Source: a virus
DNA: 21,776 bases
Virus record (IMG/VR): IMGVR_UViG_3300008012_000233
Coordinates: 1-21,776 of that record
Reading direction: 5' to 3' (one strand)
The translations under genes and the position numbers were made by a program. The notes under the pieces are model-generated. The model did no database searches, had not been told where the DNA came from, and saw only the letters and a program-made list of their open reading frames with translations. Below are positions 7,026 to 14,060 of the stretch, one piece after another (the stretch's first letter is position 1; the number at the start of each line of letters is the position of its first letter).

Positions 7026-7648
7026 TAGAGAGAATCAAAGACTTACCAGTTGTAACTCAAGTATCTCAGCTAGGAGCTGCGGGTACTGTTGCTGTGTCTA
7101 CTGCTGCAGTAACTCAAGTAGATATTGCTCAAGACAGAACGGAAATCTTCGTAGCTGAAGTAGCTCAAGATGTCGTAGAAGAAAGGTTTGAAGTACCAAA
7201 ATTTGTAGATAACTTTGTAGACTTCGATGCAGTATATAGTTGGGGGCAAGTTATCATAGCCGACAAGGTTGCCGAAGCCCAAGTGTTCGTTGAAGAAGCT
7301 AAGCCTAATCTTTCACTTCCTCCGACAGAGTCCGAAACTGACGAGTCTGAGGATTCCAAACCAGCATCCTCTTCCGTTTCTGAAGAGTCTGACGAGAAGC
7401 CTGCCGACAAGCAAGAGAGTAATAAAGAACAAAGCACAGAAGAAGAGGAATTAGAAGAGAAAGATAAGCCATCACCAGAGGATGAGGAAGAGAAAGAAGA
7501 AGTCAAGCCTAACCCTGACACTGAAGAAGAATCAAAAGAGCGTACAGAGGATTCTGAGGGCGATTCTGATGCCATACGCAGGGTAGAAACACCCGTTGAC
7601 TTTGATGATGACATAAAACCCCACAATATTGTATCCCCAGTATCATGA
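6872..7648 (+). CDS. Two-part protein with long acidic tail, unknown function
   Basis: This 258-residue protein has three zones. Residues 1-57 form a charged helical region (KQELRTLRDSISAVLG and IKASIKQAQDSAREGSK). Residues ~58-83 are mildly hydrophobic (Gly/Ala/Val-rich, marginal as a membrane segment). Residues ~95-143 hold an aromatic, acidic motif (FEVPKFVDNFVDFDAVYSWG). From ~150 to 240 it is almost only Glu, Asp, Ser, Lys and Pro, a disordered polyanionic tail. I do not recognise a family. It sits between holin-like genes and overlaps the next membrane gene by ATGA. Options are a membrane-associated lysis or virion protein, or a chaperone for the basic proteins encoded just downstream; both are inference. 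The ATG at 6872 is the first in frame after the previous gene. Confidence 0.65.
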   Translation: MDKQKAKQELRTLRDSISAVLGSNDSEDIKASIKQAQDSAREGSKALKKSLIERIKDLPVVTQVSQLGAAGTVAVSTAAVTQVDIAQDRTEIFVAEVAQDVVEERFEVPKFVDNFVDFDAVYSWGQVIIADKVAEAQVFVEEAKPNLSLPPTESETDESEDSKPASSSVSEESDEKPADKQESNKEQSTEEEELEEKDKPSPEDEEEKEEVKPNPDTEEESKERTEDSEGDSDAIRRVETPVDFDDDIKPHNIVSPVS

Positions 7649-7809
7649 TTGATTACATATTTGTTAACTATAAAGATGACTTACTAGCCATCGCATTTGC
7701 ATACATTGGTATAATATCAATAGTGATGATGTTCTTACCAAAGAATAATTTTATCAGCAAGTTCTTCAAAGAATTTGTAGCAATCTTTACATCTTTATTT
7801 AAAAAATGA
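7645..7809 (+). CDS. Small single-pass membrane protein, lysis-region candidate
   Basis: The frame encodes 54 residues, starting MIDYIFVNYKDD. One strong hydrophobic segment lies at residues ~13-31 (LLAIAFAYIGIISIVMMFL), followed by a Lys/Phe-rich amphipathic C-terminus ending LFKK. ATGA overlaps link it to the genes on both sides (7645-7648 and 7806-7809), good evidence that it is translated. Size and topology resemble small holins or pinholins, but no family is recognised. It is the second short transmembrane protein in this stretch. Confidence 0.65.
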   Translation: MIDYIFVNYKDDLLAIAFAYIGIISIVMMFLPKNNFISKFFKEFVAIFTSLFKK

Positions 7810-8117
7810 GCCACGAGTATCAATTATTCCCAACAGAAGAAGAGGAGTTTCCTTTGATTCAGTTAGAACCCGCAAGACCAGAAACCACAAGCTATGGATT
7901 TTTTCTTATTCCAGACGAGCCTAGTTACCTAAGGCAAGAGTTTGACGGCTTAATGTTCGAGGGCGTGCAGTACACTTGGGATGAATTTGACTTTAGACTA
8001 GGAGTTGAATACAAGGGAACAGTCCCAGAACCAGCAGACGCTGGGTTTATTACGGCTCTTATTATGACAACCTTTGTAGCATTCTGCTACTTTAAAAACA
8101 AACAAGGAAAAAAATAA
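7806..8117 (+). CDS. C-tail-anchored membrane protein, unknown function
   Basis: This 103-residue protein has a soluble acidic domain at residues 1-75 (FPTEEEEFPLIQLEPARPE, later EGVQYTWDEFDF). One hydrophobic helix follows at about residues 79-96 (AGFITALIMTTFVAFCYF) and then a short basic tail (KNKQGKK). The charge pattern predicts the N-terminal domain on the opposite side of the membrane from the basic tail, i.e. a type with its bulk outside the cytoplasm. Such topology would suit a spanin-like or virion envelope-contact role, but no lipobox, coiled coil or known motif supports a specific call. The start overlaps the previous stop as ATGA. Confidence 0.6.
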   Translation: MSHEYQLFPTEEEEFPLIQLEPARPETTSYGFFLIPDEPSYLRQEFDGLMFEGVQYTWDEFDFRLGVEYKGTVPEPADAGFITALIMTTFVAFCYFKNKQGKK

Positions 8118-8119
8118 TT

Positions 8120-8260
8120 ATGCCACAAGGAAAAGGAACATACGGAAGTAAAGTAGGAAGACCACCAGCTAAAAAAAATAAACGGGCACAAATGCTTGCT
8201 AAAAATCGTAAAACTACCAGTACAAAGAAAAAAGGAACTGGAATCAATCGGTTGAAGTAA
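8120..8260 (+). CDS. Small Lys/Arg-rich protein 1 of the basic cassette
   Basis: The frame encodes 46 residues with 15 Lys/Arg and no Asp or Glu. It opens MPQGKGTYGSKVGRPPAKK, a motif I remember as recurring in small unannotated proteins of marine phages. It starts in the TAATTATG context two bases after the previous stop; an AAGGA 11 bases upstream could serve as a weak ribosome site. Its stop shares a base with the next start (TAATG at 8258-8262). It is probably disordered in isolation. Nucleic-acid binding or packaging with the DNA is a reasonable inference from charge; the actual function is unknown. Confidence 0.7.
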   Translation: MPQGKGTYGSKVGRPPAKKNKRAQMLAKNRKTTSTKKKGTGINRLK

Positions 8261-8424
8261 TGGGCAAACTATGCGCTAGAGGTAAGGCTGCTGCCAAAAG
8301 AAAGTACAAGGTTTATCCTAGTGCTTATGCTAACTCGTATGCAGTTCGTGTATGCAAGGGTCAGGTCAAAGGACCAGACGGCAAGCGTAAGACTGCTACT
8401 GGGTATAAGAGGAAAAAGGTATGA
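8260..8424 (+). CDS. Small Lys/Arg-rich protein 2, CARGKAAAKRK / VYPSAYAN family
   Basis: The frame encodes 54 residues, 17 of them Lys/Arg and only one acidic. It contains CARGKAAAKRKYKVYPSAYAN followed by a second cysteine (VCKG); cysteines are at positions 5 and 32. This is a pattern I recall from many marine phage genomes and some large algal-virus genomes, without known function. The two Cys and the aromatic core suggest a small folded unit rather than a pure disordered tail. It overlaps both neighbours (TAATG at 8258, ATGA at 8421), so it is translationally coupled. A virion-associated or nucleic-acid-binding role is inferred from charge and from sitting within the late genes. Confidence 0.75.
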   Translation: MGKLCARGKAAAKRKYKVYPSAYANSYAVRVCKGQVKGPDGKRKTATGYKRKKV

Positions 8425-8657
8425 GCCTAAGAAGATGGCATCAGGAGAAATGGGTAGATGTTAAAACAGGCAAGCCATGCGGTAGAAAGAACATCGAGAA
8501 AAGCAAAAGAGGATATCCAGCTTGCAGACCATCAAAGAGAGTTAGCTCTAAAACTCCAAAGACTCAATCGGAAATGTCTTCGGCAGAAAAAACAAAATTC
8601 AGAAGAACCAAAACTAGCAGTAAGAGAATCCCGTATCAACATAAACGAAAAAAGTAA
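8421..8657 (+). CDS. Small Lys/Arg-rich protein 3 with CGR / CRPSKRV motif
   Basis: The product has 78 residues, 26 of them Lys/Arg. The N-terminal part reads EKWVDVKTGKPCGRK and then GYPACRPSKRVSSKTPKT, with cysteines at 20 and 35; the last third is a disordered basic tail. The W-V-D...CGR...YP-x-CRP-x-KRV...TP-x-T layout is one I remember from marine phage and giant-virus proteins of unknown function. The two Cys could form a small metal site or disulfide, but two ligands alone are not enough to call a zinc finger. GAGGA at 8409-8413 is a good ribosome site for this start, and ATGA/TAATG overlaps tie it to both neighbours. A longer frame at 8458-8721 overlaps it but lacks these patterns. 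Confidence 0.75.
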   Translation: MSLRRWHQEKWVDVKTGKPCGRKNIEKSKRGYPACRPSKRVSSKTPKTQSEMSSAEKTKFRRTKTSSKRIPYQHKRKK

Positions 8658-8764
8658 TGGGCAAAGGTATGCAACCCAAGAAGGGGTACAATCAAAAGTT
8701 GTACGAAAAAAACTACGATAGTATATTCCGCAAAAAGAAGAATGAGAAAAGTACACAAAAGTAA
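8657..8764 (+). CDS. Small Lys-rich protein 4, 35 residues
   Basis: The frame encodes MGKGMQPKKGYNQKLYEKNY followed by a DSIFRKKK stretch and a short Lys/Thr tail. It has 10 Lys/Arg and three tyrosines. The core PKKGYN...YxxNYDxIF is a pattern I remember from short unannotated marine-phage proteins. The start shares a base with the previous stop (TAATG at 8655-8659) and the end overlaps the next gene by 23 bases. Short length makes the call less certain, but double overlap coupling and motif conservation favour a real gene. Confidence 0.6.
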   Translation: MGKGMQPKKGYNQKLYEKNYDSIFRKKKNEKSTQK

Positions 8765-8978
8765 AAAGGGAGGGCTAACTGCTGCGGGCAGAGCTTACTT
8801 CAAAAGAAAGACTGGTGCTAACCTCAAACCACCCGTTACTGAATCCAAGCCAACAGGAAAGAAGAAGGCTAGGAAGAAATCATTTTGTGCCAGAATGTCT
8901 GGCGTCAAAGGTCCGATGAAAGATTCAAAGGGCAGACCAACTCGTAAAGCACTAGCACTCCGCAGATGGAAGTGCTAA
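8742..8978 (+). CDS. Small Lys/Arg-rich protein 5, DUF6321-like
   Basis: The product has 78 residues, 27 of them Lys/Arg. It shows KKGGLTAAGRAYFKRKTGAN, then a basic linker, then KSFCARMSGVKGPM and a C-terminal RKALALRRWKC; cysteines are at 49 and the very last residue. The GGL-x-AxGRAxFKRxTGANLKPP...KSFCARMxGVK...RWxC layout matches what I recall as the DUF6321 family, common in marine phages and without a known role. The length is normal for that family. The two Cys lie in separate motifs and might be paired. It ends the run of overlapping small basic genes; a 27-base AT-rich gap follows. I see no enzyme motif. Confidence 0.8.
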   Translation: MRKVHKSKKGGLTAAGRAYFKRKTGANLKPPVTESKPTGKKKARKKSFCARMSGVKGPMKDSKGRPTRKALALRRWKC

Positions 8979-9005
8979 CAATTTAACAATATATAAAATA
9001 AAATT

Positions 9006-9464
9006 ATGGACCCAAAGAGAGGAAGTAGAAGAATAGGATTTAAGACCGGAGGAGCAGCAAAATCGCGGGCTCGTGTTGGTACAACTAAGAGTGGATTGTT
9101 TAGTAAATTATTTAAACGTAAGCCCATTACTGAAAGTACAGAGAGCAAACCAGCAGCATCAAAGCCAGCAGCTAAGTCAACTCCAAAGAAAACAACGGGA
9201 CAGGGGAAAGCGCAGCGGATGATGGCTAATTCCGCTGGGAATAAAGGTTCATCTAATAAATCTACCAAAGCTGGCACAAATAGAGCGGTAACTGGTAAGC
9301 CAAATACATCGGGCGTTACTTCAACTTCAAAAGCTACATCCGCAGAAGTAAAAGCTTGGAAGGCTAGAAAGCCAGACTCAAGAAAGCCAGACTCATGGAA
9401 GGGTTTTAACAATGTGGGCGCTGCCTTGAATGCTTGGAGAAAAGAAGACCCTCGTAAAAAATAA
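9006..9464 (+). CDS. Basic low-complexity protein 6 of the basic cassette
   Basis: This 152-residue protein is rich in Lys, Ser, Ala, Thr and Gly. It begins MDPKRGSRRIGFKTGG, has alternating Ser-Lys-Pro-Ala-Ala repeats near residues 47-60, and ends in a more ordered C-terminus with AEVKAWKARKPDS, WKGFNNVGAALNAWRKED. Two adjacent RKPDS units (121-130) come from a perfect 15-bp tandem repeat. The middle is probably disordered; the Trp-rich end could be a docking helix. It starts in the ATTATG context without Shine-Dalgarno. No family is recognised. An opposite-strand frame covers it fully but looks like a composition artefact. DNA binding in the virion is inferred from charge and neighbours only. 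Confidence 0.65.
   Translation: MDPKRGSRRIGFKTGGAAKSRARVGTTKSGLFSKLFKRKPITESTESKPAASKPAAKSTPKKTTGQGKAQRMMANSAGNKGSSNKSTKAGTNRAVTGKPNTSGVTSTSKATSAEVKAWKARKPDSRKPDSWKGFNNVGAALNAWRKEDPRKK
9366..9395 (+). repeat. Perfect 15-bp tandem repeat encoding RKPDS twice
   Basis: AGAAAGCCAGACTCA occurs at 9366-9380 and again, directly adjoining, at 9381-9395. It is in frame with the gene at 9006, so gain or loss of a unit keeps the protein open. The lack of any mismatch suggests a recent slippage duplication. Confidence 0.9.
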
Positions 9465-9467
9465 ATA

Positions 9468-11765
9468 ATGCCTAGATACGACAAGTACGGACCGCAGGAC
9501 GATAGAGTTCTTGAAGACATAGACCTAGGTTTTACTGGGTTTAATAATCGTTTGCGCCCAGACCAATTAAGTGCTGGGGTACTTGCTGAATGTAATAATG
9601 GTAGGCTAGAAAGAAACGGGCAATGGCAATTAAGGAATGGGGTAGATGCTATTGGTGCGCCAATCGCAACTGGTGTGTCTTCATTAACCCTTCCGTTTAC
9701 CTTAGCGGCTGACGACACTGACGCAAGCATAGCTGCACCTGACTCCAACAGCAACAACCTAGTTATTACTAATATTACAGGGAGTTTATATGCCGACAGC
9801 GGAACAATAAATCTATCTAATGTAGAGGGCATAACCCCTGACCCAGATGGAGACCAACCTTATACTAAAACAGCAACAAATACCTTAACCGTTGCCGGAG
9901 GATTTAGTGGCTCAAGTGCTGATACGGCGGTAACTGTTAAGTATCCAATATTAGATGACGATTCGGTCAATCAAGTATATGGAGCATGTAGCTTTTCTGA
10001 CCCTAACTCAGCGGACAACGAGAGCTATATTATTATTGCCACAAATATCAAGGCAATTGCTTACAAGGTATCAGACCCAAGCACAACTTTCACTATGCTC
10101 TATCCTACTGGGGTTAGCATAACAACTGAATCAAGTATGATTCAGGCTTTTAATAAGTTAATCATATTTAGAAAAGGGGCTGTTGCTTTAGAAGTAGATT
10201 TATCCGCAAACAACATCTCGACAGAGCCAGCCCTATCCCTGTGTTCCAACGGAGATTTTGCCGTTAATGTTACCCAGACATCTACGATATTTGACGCAGT
10301 AGCGGGTAAAGTAGTCGTAGGTTTAAATGGTCACGGATATAAGGTCGGGGAGACCATAAGGTGTGTAGTAGTAGGAGACAGTGGATTAGTTTTAAATTCA
10401 CAGCACTCAGTAGCGGCAATAACGAGCGCGACAACTGACACATTTACATTCTTTGATGATACCGTAGCGGATAAAGCAGATGCTGCTGTTACCACTTACC
10501 CTCAGTTTTCTAAAAGAGTTTCAGAGGGATTGGGTTTTATCCATATGCCTTGCCCAGCGTTTGGCACTTTACACCAAAGAAGGCTAGTAGTTCCATATCA
10601 GTTTGACCAAACTGGAAGCTCTGGCAGTGCATCAGTTTCATCAAGAAAAGTATTCGATGAAGTGATTGTTTCAGACATTTTAGACAACAACACTTATGAT
10701 AAAATCTTTGGTTCATTTAGATTCAATGCAGGAGCTAGTGATTTTACCGTAGGGATTGTTTCGTTTACTGAGGACTCTATATTAATATTTAACAAGAATA
10801 GTATATACAGGGTAAGCAATACCGTTAACCCTAACCAAGCTACGACTCAAGTATTGACCAATGAGATTGGTGCGTTAGCTAGAAAATCAATAGTGCAAGT
10901 TGGTAAGAATGTATTTTTCTTGTCAGATAATGGTGTGTATTCCCTAGAGTTCTTTGATGAATACAATTTGCGTGGGACTCAAACGCCTATCTCAGAACCA
11001 ATTCAAGCAACTATAGACCAAATAGACCAAAGGTTTGCCAAGAATGCAGCCGCGGTATACTTTGGCAACAGGTATTACATAGCCGTTCCGTTGAAAACAA
11101 ACCCAGATGGGAGTCAGAATGACAAGGGAATCAACAATGCTATATTGATATACAACTTTATAAATAAACAGTGGGAGTCTATAGACACGATTAAATCAAC
11201 TCCTACATTTGAGTACACTAACTTAATTATAGCGGGTCTTGGTAATGCTAGGGGTGTTTATTGCATTAACCAAAACGGAGGAATACATTTGATTGCTTCC
11301 GATGATAGTAATTTCTCTACTATATCGAGGGCTGGATTTGATAGTGTACTGTCTACAATAGGTAGCACATCATCAAGCACTTACTATATAGACGGGAATC
11401 TAAAAACAAGAATGTATACATACGGAGATATTGGAAGGAAGAAGTACAATAGTTTCGACATAACAGCTGAAGGCAACGAGATTACTGGGTCGGATTTTTT
11501 CATTGAGATTGAAACAGAAAACATTGACACAGACTTAGGAACACAGAAATCTGACCTTGGTCAAGCAAGTGATTACCTTGGAGGACAACAGATTCAAGCA
11601 CAGACTCCACCGGAAGATGTTGCCATTCGTGGTAGAATAGGGAATATGAGAGCATATGGAGCTCAATTAAAACTTTCAAACAAATCTTCATTCGGAAATT
11701 TTAGAATCAGAAACATAAAGACAGCCGCAACATCGGCATTTAAATCAACTAACTCAGCAACATAA
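9468..11765 (+). CDS. Large tail protein, nozzle / tail tubular protein B-like
   Basis: The product has 765 residues with no signal peptide or membrane segment. It opens with IDLGFTGFNNRLRPDQLSAGVLAECNNGRLERNG, a pattern common at the start of large podovirus tail proteins (a mention of how many features precede each gene-derived tail surface). A central part contains NEIGALARKSIVQVGKNVFF and FLSDNGVYSL (about residues 465-495), and a later part FGNRYYIAVPL, AILIYNFINKQWESID (about 532-570). Repeated beta-strand units of this kind suggest a beta-propeller, as in T7 gp12-type nozzles. The gene lies between small basic genes and a fibre, and overlaps the next start by TAATG. The role in the tail tube tip is inferred from architecture and position. 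Confidence 0.6.
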   Translation: MPRYDKYGPQDDRVLEDIDLGFTGFNNRLRPDQLSAGVLAECNNGRLERNGQWQLRNGVDAIGAPIATGVSSLTLPFTLAADDTDASIAAPDSNSNNLVITNITGSLYADSGTINLSNVEGITPDPDGDQPYTKTATNTLTVAGGFSGSSADTAVTVKYPILDDDSVNQVYGACSFSDPNSADNESYIIIATNIKAIAYKVSDPSTTFTMLYPTGVSITTESSMIQAFNKLIIFRKGAVALEVDLSANNISTEPALSLCSNGDFAVNVTQTSTIFDAVAGKVVVGLNGHGYKVGETIRCVVVGDSGLVLNSQHSVAAITSATTDTFTFFDDTVADKADAAVTTYPQFSKRVSEGLGFIHMPCPAFGTLHQRRLVVPYQFDQTGSSGSASVSSRKVFDEVIVSDILDNNTYDKIFGSFRFNAGASDFTVGIVSFTEDSILIFNKNSIYRVSNTVNPNQATTQVLTNEIGALARKSIVQVGKNVFFLSDNGVYSLEFFDEYNLRGTQTPISEPIQATIDQIDQRFAKNAAAVYFGNRYYIAVPLKTNPDGSQNDKGINNAILIYNFINKQWESIDTIKSTPTFEYTNLIIAGLGNARGVYCINQNGGIHLIASDDSNFSTISRAGFDSVLSTIGSTSSSTYYIDGNLKTRMYTYGDIGRKKYNSFDITAEGNEITGSDFFIEIETENIDTDLGTQKSDLGQASDYLGGQQIQAQTPPEDVAIRGRIGNMRAYGAQLKLSNKSSFGNFRIRNIKTAATSAFKSTNSAT

Positions 11766-12712
11766 TGGCAAGATTCGTAACAGGAAATTCATTCTCAACA
11801 GGAAACCAAGTAACTGCGGCTACTTTAAACGCAGCAGTTAACAATGCTACAATATCAGCTGACTCCGTAGACAACAGTAGTGTTGCGGTAAGCGGCTCAG
11901 GGGTACTAAGCGTTAAGACTTCAACAGGAGCATCAGATGGTATAACTTTTGAGAAGATGCAACACATCCCAGCCAACACAGTGCTAGTAAGGGATGCGAA
12001 TGATTTAGGAGTTGTATCTGCTAAAGCAGTAACTGATACACAGATACTTATTGGTGACGGCACCGGATTTACTGCTGCCGCACTTAGTGGTGATGTTACT
12101 ATGACTAATGCTGGAGCGGTGACTATCGCTAATGATGCAGTAGAAACTGCCATGATAGCAGACGATGTAGCACTTGGAGGTAACCCAACTACCACTACAC
12201 AGTCAGCTAGTAATAACTCAACTCGCATAGCTACAACCGCTTATGTAGATGCTCAGTGTAACCTTGTGCCAACCCCAGCTATCGTAACAACTTTTACTGC
12301 AAGAAATAGTGAGGCTCAAAGATATTTTAAAAACTTATCCGAAGTGACTGACCCTAATTCTATAATTAGTATAAACTCTGGGCAAGAAATACAATTTGCA
12401 AGCACCGGAACATATTTAGTAAAAGCCGGAGTAAACAGTGATGACAATGATACTTCAACTGGTGATGCATATAATGCAGTTTTAGTACCTACACATGGTA
12501 GCACAACTGCAATTACTTTTGGCGGAGTTGCTATGAGGCAATACCCCAATGGGAGTACTACTAATATCGGAGTTATAGCAACCTTTACCTTTGCTTATGT
12601 GGTAAGCAATACAACCAATGATAGGTTAGCTATTTATGCAGAACCCGAATCTGGTGCATCAAGCTCTAGCTGGGAAGGTGCAGCGGTTATTGAAATTACT
12701 AAGATAGCATAA
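11765..12712 (+). CDS. Tail fibre or appendage protein
   Basis: The product has 315 residues. Residues 1-35 are an attachment-like segment (FSTGNQVTAATLNAAVNN). Residues ~40-135 are short repeated beta units (ILIGDGTGFTAAALSGDVT, AGAVTIANDAV). A hinge at ~137-165 reads ALGGNPTTTTQSASNNSTRI ending in TTAYVDAQ, a motif frequent in phage fibre proteins. Residues ~170-315 look like a beta-sandwich ending AAVIEITKIA, similar in plan to C1q/TNF-like fibre tips. This suggests a trimeric fibre or tail needle. It is coupled to the preceding tail gene by TAATG. It is the second fibre-like gene besides the one at 3108, so the phage may carry two adhesins or one adhesin and one structural appendage. Confidence 0.7.
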   Translation: MARFVTGNSFSTGNQVTAATLNAAVNNATISADSVDNSSVAVSGSGVLSVKTSTGASDGITFEKMQHIPANTVLVRDANDLGVVSAKAVTDTQILIGDGTGFTAAALSGDVTMTNAGAVTIANDAVETAMIADDVALGGNPTTTTQSASNNSTRIATTAYVDAQCNLVPTPAIVTTFTARNSEAQRYFKNLSEVTDPNSIISINSGQEIQFASTGTYLVKAGVNSDDNDTSTGDAYNAVLVPTHGSTTAITFGGVAMRQYPNGSTTNIGVIATFTFAYVVSNTTNDRLAIYAEPESGASSSSWEGAAVIEITKIA

Positions 12713-12713
12713 T

Positions 12714-13178
12714 ATGCAGGCTGGCTATATAAGAAAGTGGCTAGAAATAAATGGTGTACCTAAGGAATTAAAAAGTATTGTGGGGTATTGTATAAGAAAA
12801 GAAAACGGTAAAGTATTTGGAGGAATGGACGAAGATACCATCTCCACAATGGTTGCTTATCATTACTTTAAAAAAACAATATCCGTTATCCGTGATGGAG
12901 AAGAAGTTGTGGGTGTTCATATGTGGTATAATTGTAATTATACTGATGATTTTTCATTCATAGAAAATTGGGAGGAAGATAGAAAAAACGGAGATACAAT
13001 ATTTATGGCATTTCTTTTCGCTGAAAGTAACGATGTGATGAAGGAATTGATACACGATTTCATGGACAAAGAACCAGATATGTTAACAAAGAAGCTAGTA
13101 GCAATGAGAGAACGAGGCGGATACCCAAGGCGTTTAGATATATCTAGGAAATATTTTACAAAAATACTTAAGAAATAA
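12714..13178 (+). CDS. Unknown protein in the position of T7 gp13
   Basis: This 154-residue soluble protein has alpha/beta character: IRKWLEINGVPKELKSIVGY at the start, a strand pair around ISVIRDGEEVVGVHMWYN, then helices (NDVMKELIHDFMDKEPD, KKLVAMRERGG) and a C-terminal RRLDISRKYFTKILKK. It lies just upstream of internal-virion-type genes, where T7 has gp13, a small GNAT-fold-like protein. A beta pair followed by a helix and a late ISRKYFTKIL helix is loosely compatible with a GNAT fold, but I cannot find a clear acetyl-CoA-binding Q/RxxGxG/A loop. The function is therefore open. It starts two bases after the fibre stop. Confidence 0.6.
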   Translation: MQAGYIRKWLEINGVPKELKSIVGYCIRKENGKVFGGMDEDTISTMVAYHYFKKTISVIRDGEEVVGVHMWYNCNYTDDFSFIENWEEDRKNGDTIFMAFLFAESNDVMKELIHDFMDKEPDMLTKKLVAMRERGGYPRRLDISRKYFTKILKK

Positions 13179-13180
13179 TT

Positions 13181-14053
13181 ATGGGAGGCAGCAAAACAGT
13201 TATAAAACAACCAGACCAAATCGACCCAGCTGAATCAATGGGTGAATACTTATTCGGCAAGGACTTCAAGGGGAGCTTTGAGGGCATTACGGACAAGAGG
13301 TTACAACAAAGATTACTAGACGCGGAGGCTGAGTTTAGACCACAGTATACTGCACTAGAGTTAGCTGACCAAGAGGCTGGATTATTTGGGACTGAAGACC
13401 AAGCTGGTCTAATTGACTTGCAACAAAGGGCAGGTGAGAAAGCCATAGATTTTGAAGAAGATGCAAAGAGGAGGGAGACCGCATTACTTGGTGAGCTAGG
13501 TGGTGATGTCACAGCAGCGTTGAGGGCAGCTGACCCCGAATCGGCTAGGTTAGCTGACTTGCAATCACAGCAAGCACAGACCCTATATGCAGAATCCGAG
13601 GGTCAACTATCCCCAGAAAGAGCCAGAGAAGCAGAACAAGCCGCTAGAATGGCTGGTGTATCTCGCGGCAGGGTAGGTGACTCAGGAACATTAGCCCAAG
13701 AATTACTTGGAAGAGAAGCATCAAGGGCTCAACTTCGAGCAGAAGCACGGCAAGCTGGTCAAATGGGATTCCAACAATCAAGAGCTTTGGGCGGAGACCC
13801 ATCTCAGTTCTTGTTTGGTAGACCTACTCAGCAGACAGCTATGGGAGCTAGCCTATATGGACAAGCAGCGGGCTTAGCTGCTCAGCCAACTGGTCCACAA
13901 TTGTTTGACCCAAATGTAGGAATTAATTTAGCAATGCAACAACGCTCACAGGACATGACGCTACAGGGAGCACAGGCTCAAGCTAACGCTACACGAAGCT
14001 CAGGGTTATCATCAGGGCTTGGAAGCATAGCAGGGGCACTAATAGGGTTATAA
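13181..14053 (+). CDS. Internal virion protein, gp14-like
   Basis: The product has 290 residues. The N-terminus (GSKTVIKQPDQIDPAESMGEY) is typical of small ejection proteins. The middle is a long Ala/Gln/Glu-rich helical zone (about residues 45-205) with many heptad-like stretches, and contains RMAGVSRGRVGDSGTLAQELLGRE. The C-terminus is Gly/Ser-rich and hydrophobic (SGLSSGLGSIAGALIGL), suitable for membrane insertion. This plan fits internal core proteins of T7-like phages that form part of the DNA-ejection channel. It starts in the TAATTATG context three bases after the previous stop and precedes two more core-type genes. The name is based on plan and order rather than a verified family match. 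Confidence 0.65.
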   Translation: MGGSKTVIKQPDQIDPAESMGEYLFGKDFKGSFEGITDKRLQQRLLDAEAEFRPQYTALELADQEAGLFGTEDQAGLIDLQQRAGEKAIDFEEDAKRRETALLGELGGDVTAALRAADPESARLADLQSQQAQTLYAESEGQLSPERAREAEQAARMAGVSRGRVGDSGTLAQELLGREASRAQLRAEARQAGQMGFQQSRALGGDPSQFLFGRPTQQTAMGASLYGQAAGLAAQPTGPQLFDPNVGINLAMQQRSQDMTLQGAQAQANATRSSGLSSGLGSIAGALIGL

Positions 14054-14060
14054 TAATATT

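Noticed and set aside
7165-7626. 153-codon Ser-rich minus-strand frame
   Set aside because: It mirrors the Glu/Asp-rich tail of the 6872 gene (Glu and Asp codons reverse to Ser/Phe/Leu types), so it is a composition artefact.
8458-8721. 87-codon plus-strand frame overlapping the small basic genes
   Set aside because: It competes with the 8421 and 8657 frames, which have start/stop coupling, a ribosome site and remembered conserved motifs; this frame has none of these.
8975-9832. 285-codon open frame on the minus strand
   Set aside because: It lies opposite the basic low-complexity gene at 9006 and the start of the large tail gene; its Leu/Pro/Ser-rich hydrophobic sequence is the mirror of those codons, and no other gene in this block is on the minus strand.
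11749-12228. 159-codon minus-strand frame inside the fibre gene
   Set aside because: It is an Ala/Val/Ser-rich mirror of the fibre repeats, with no start signal and the wrong strand for the block.
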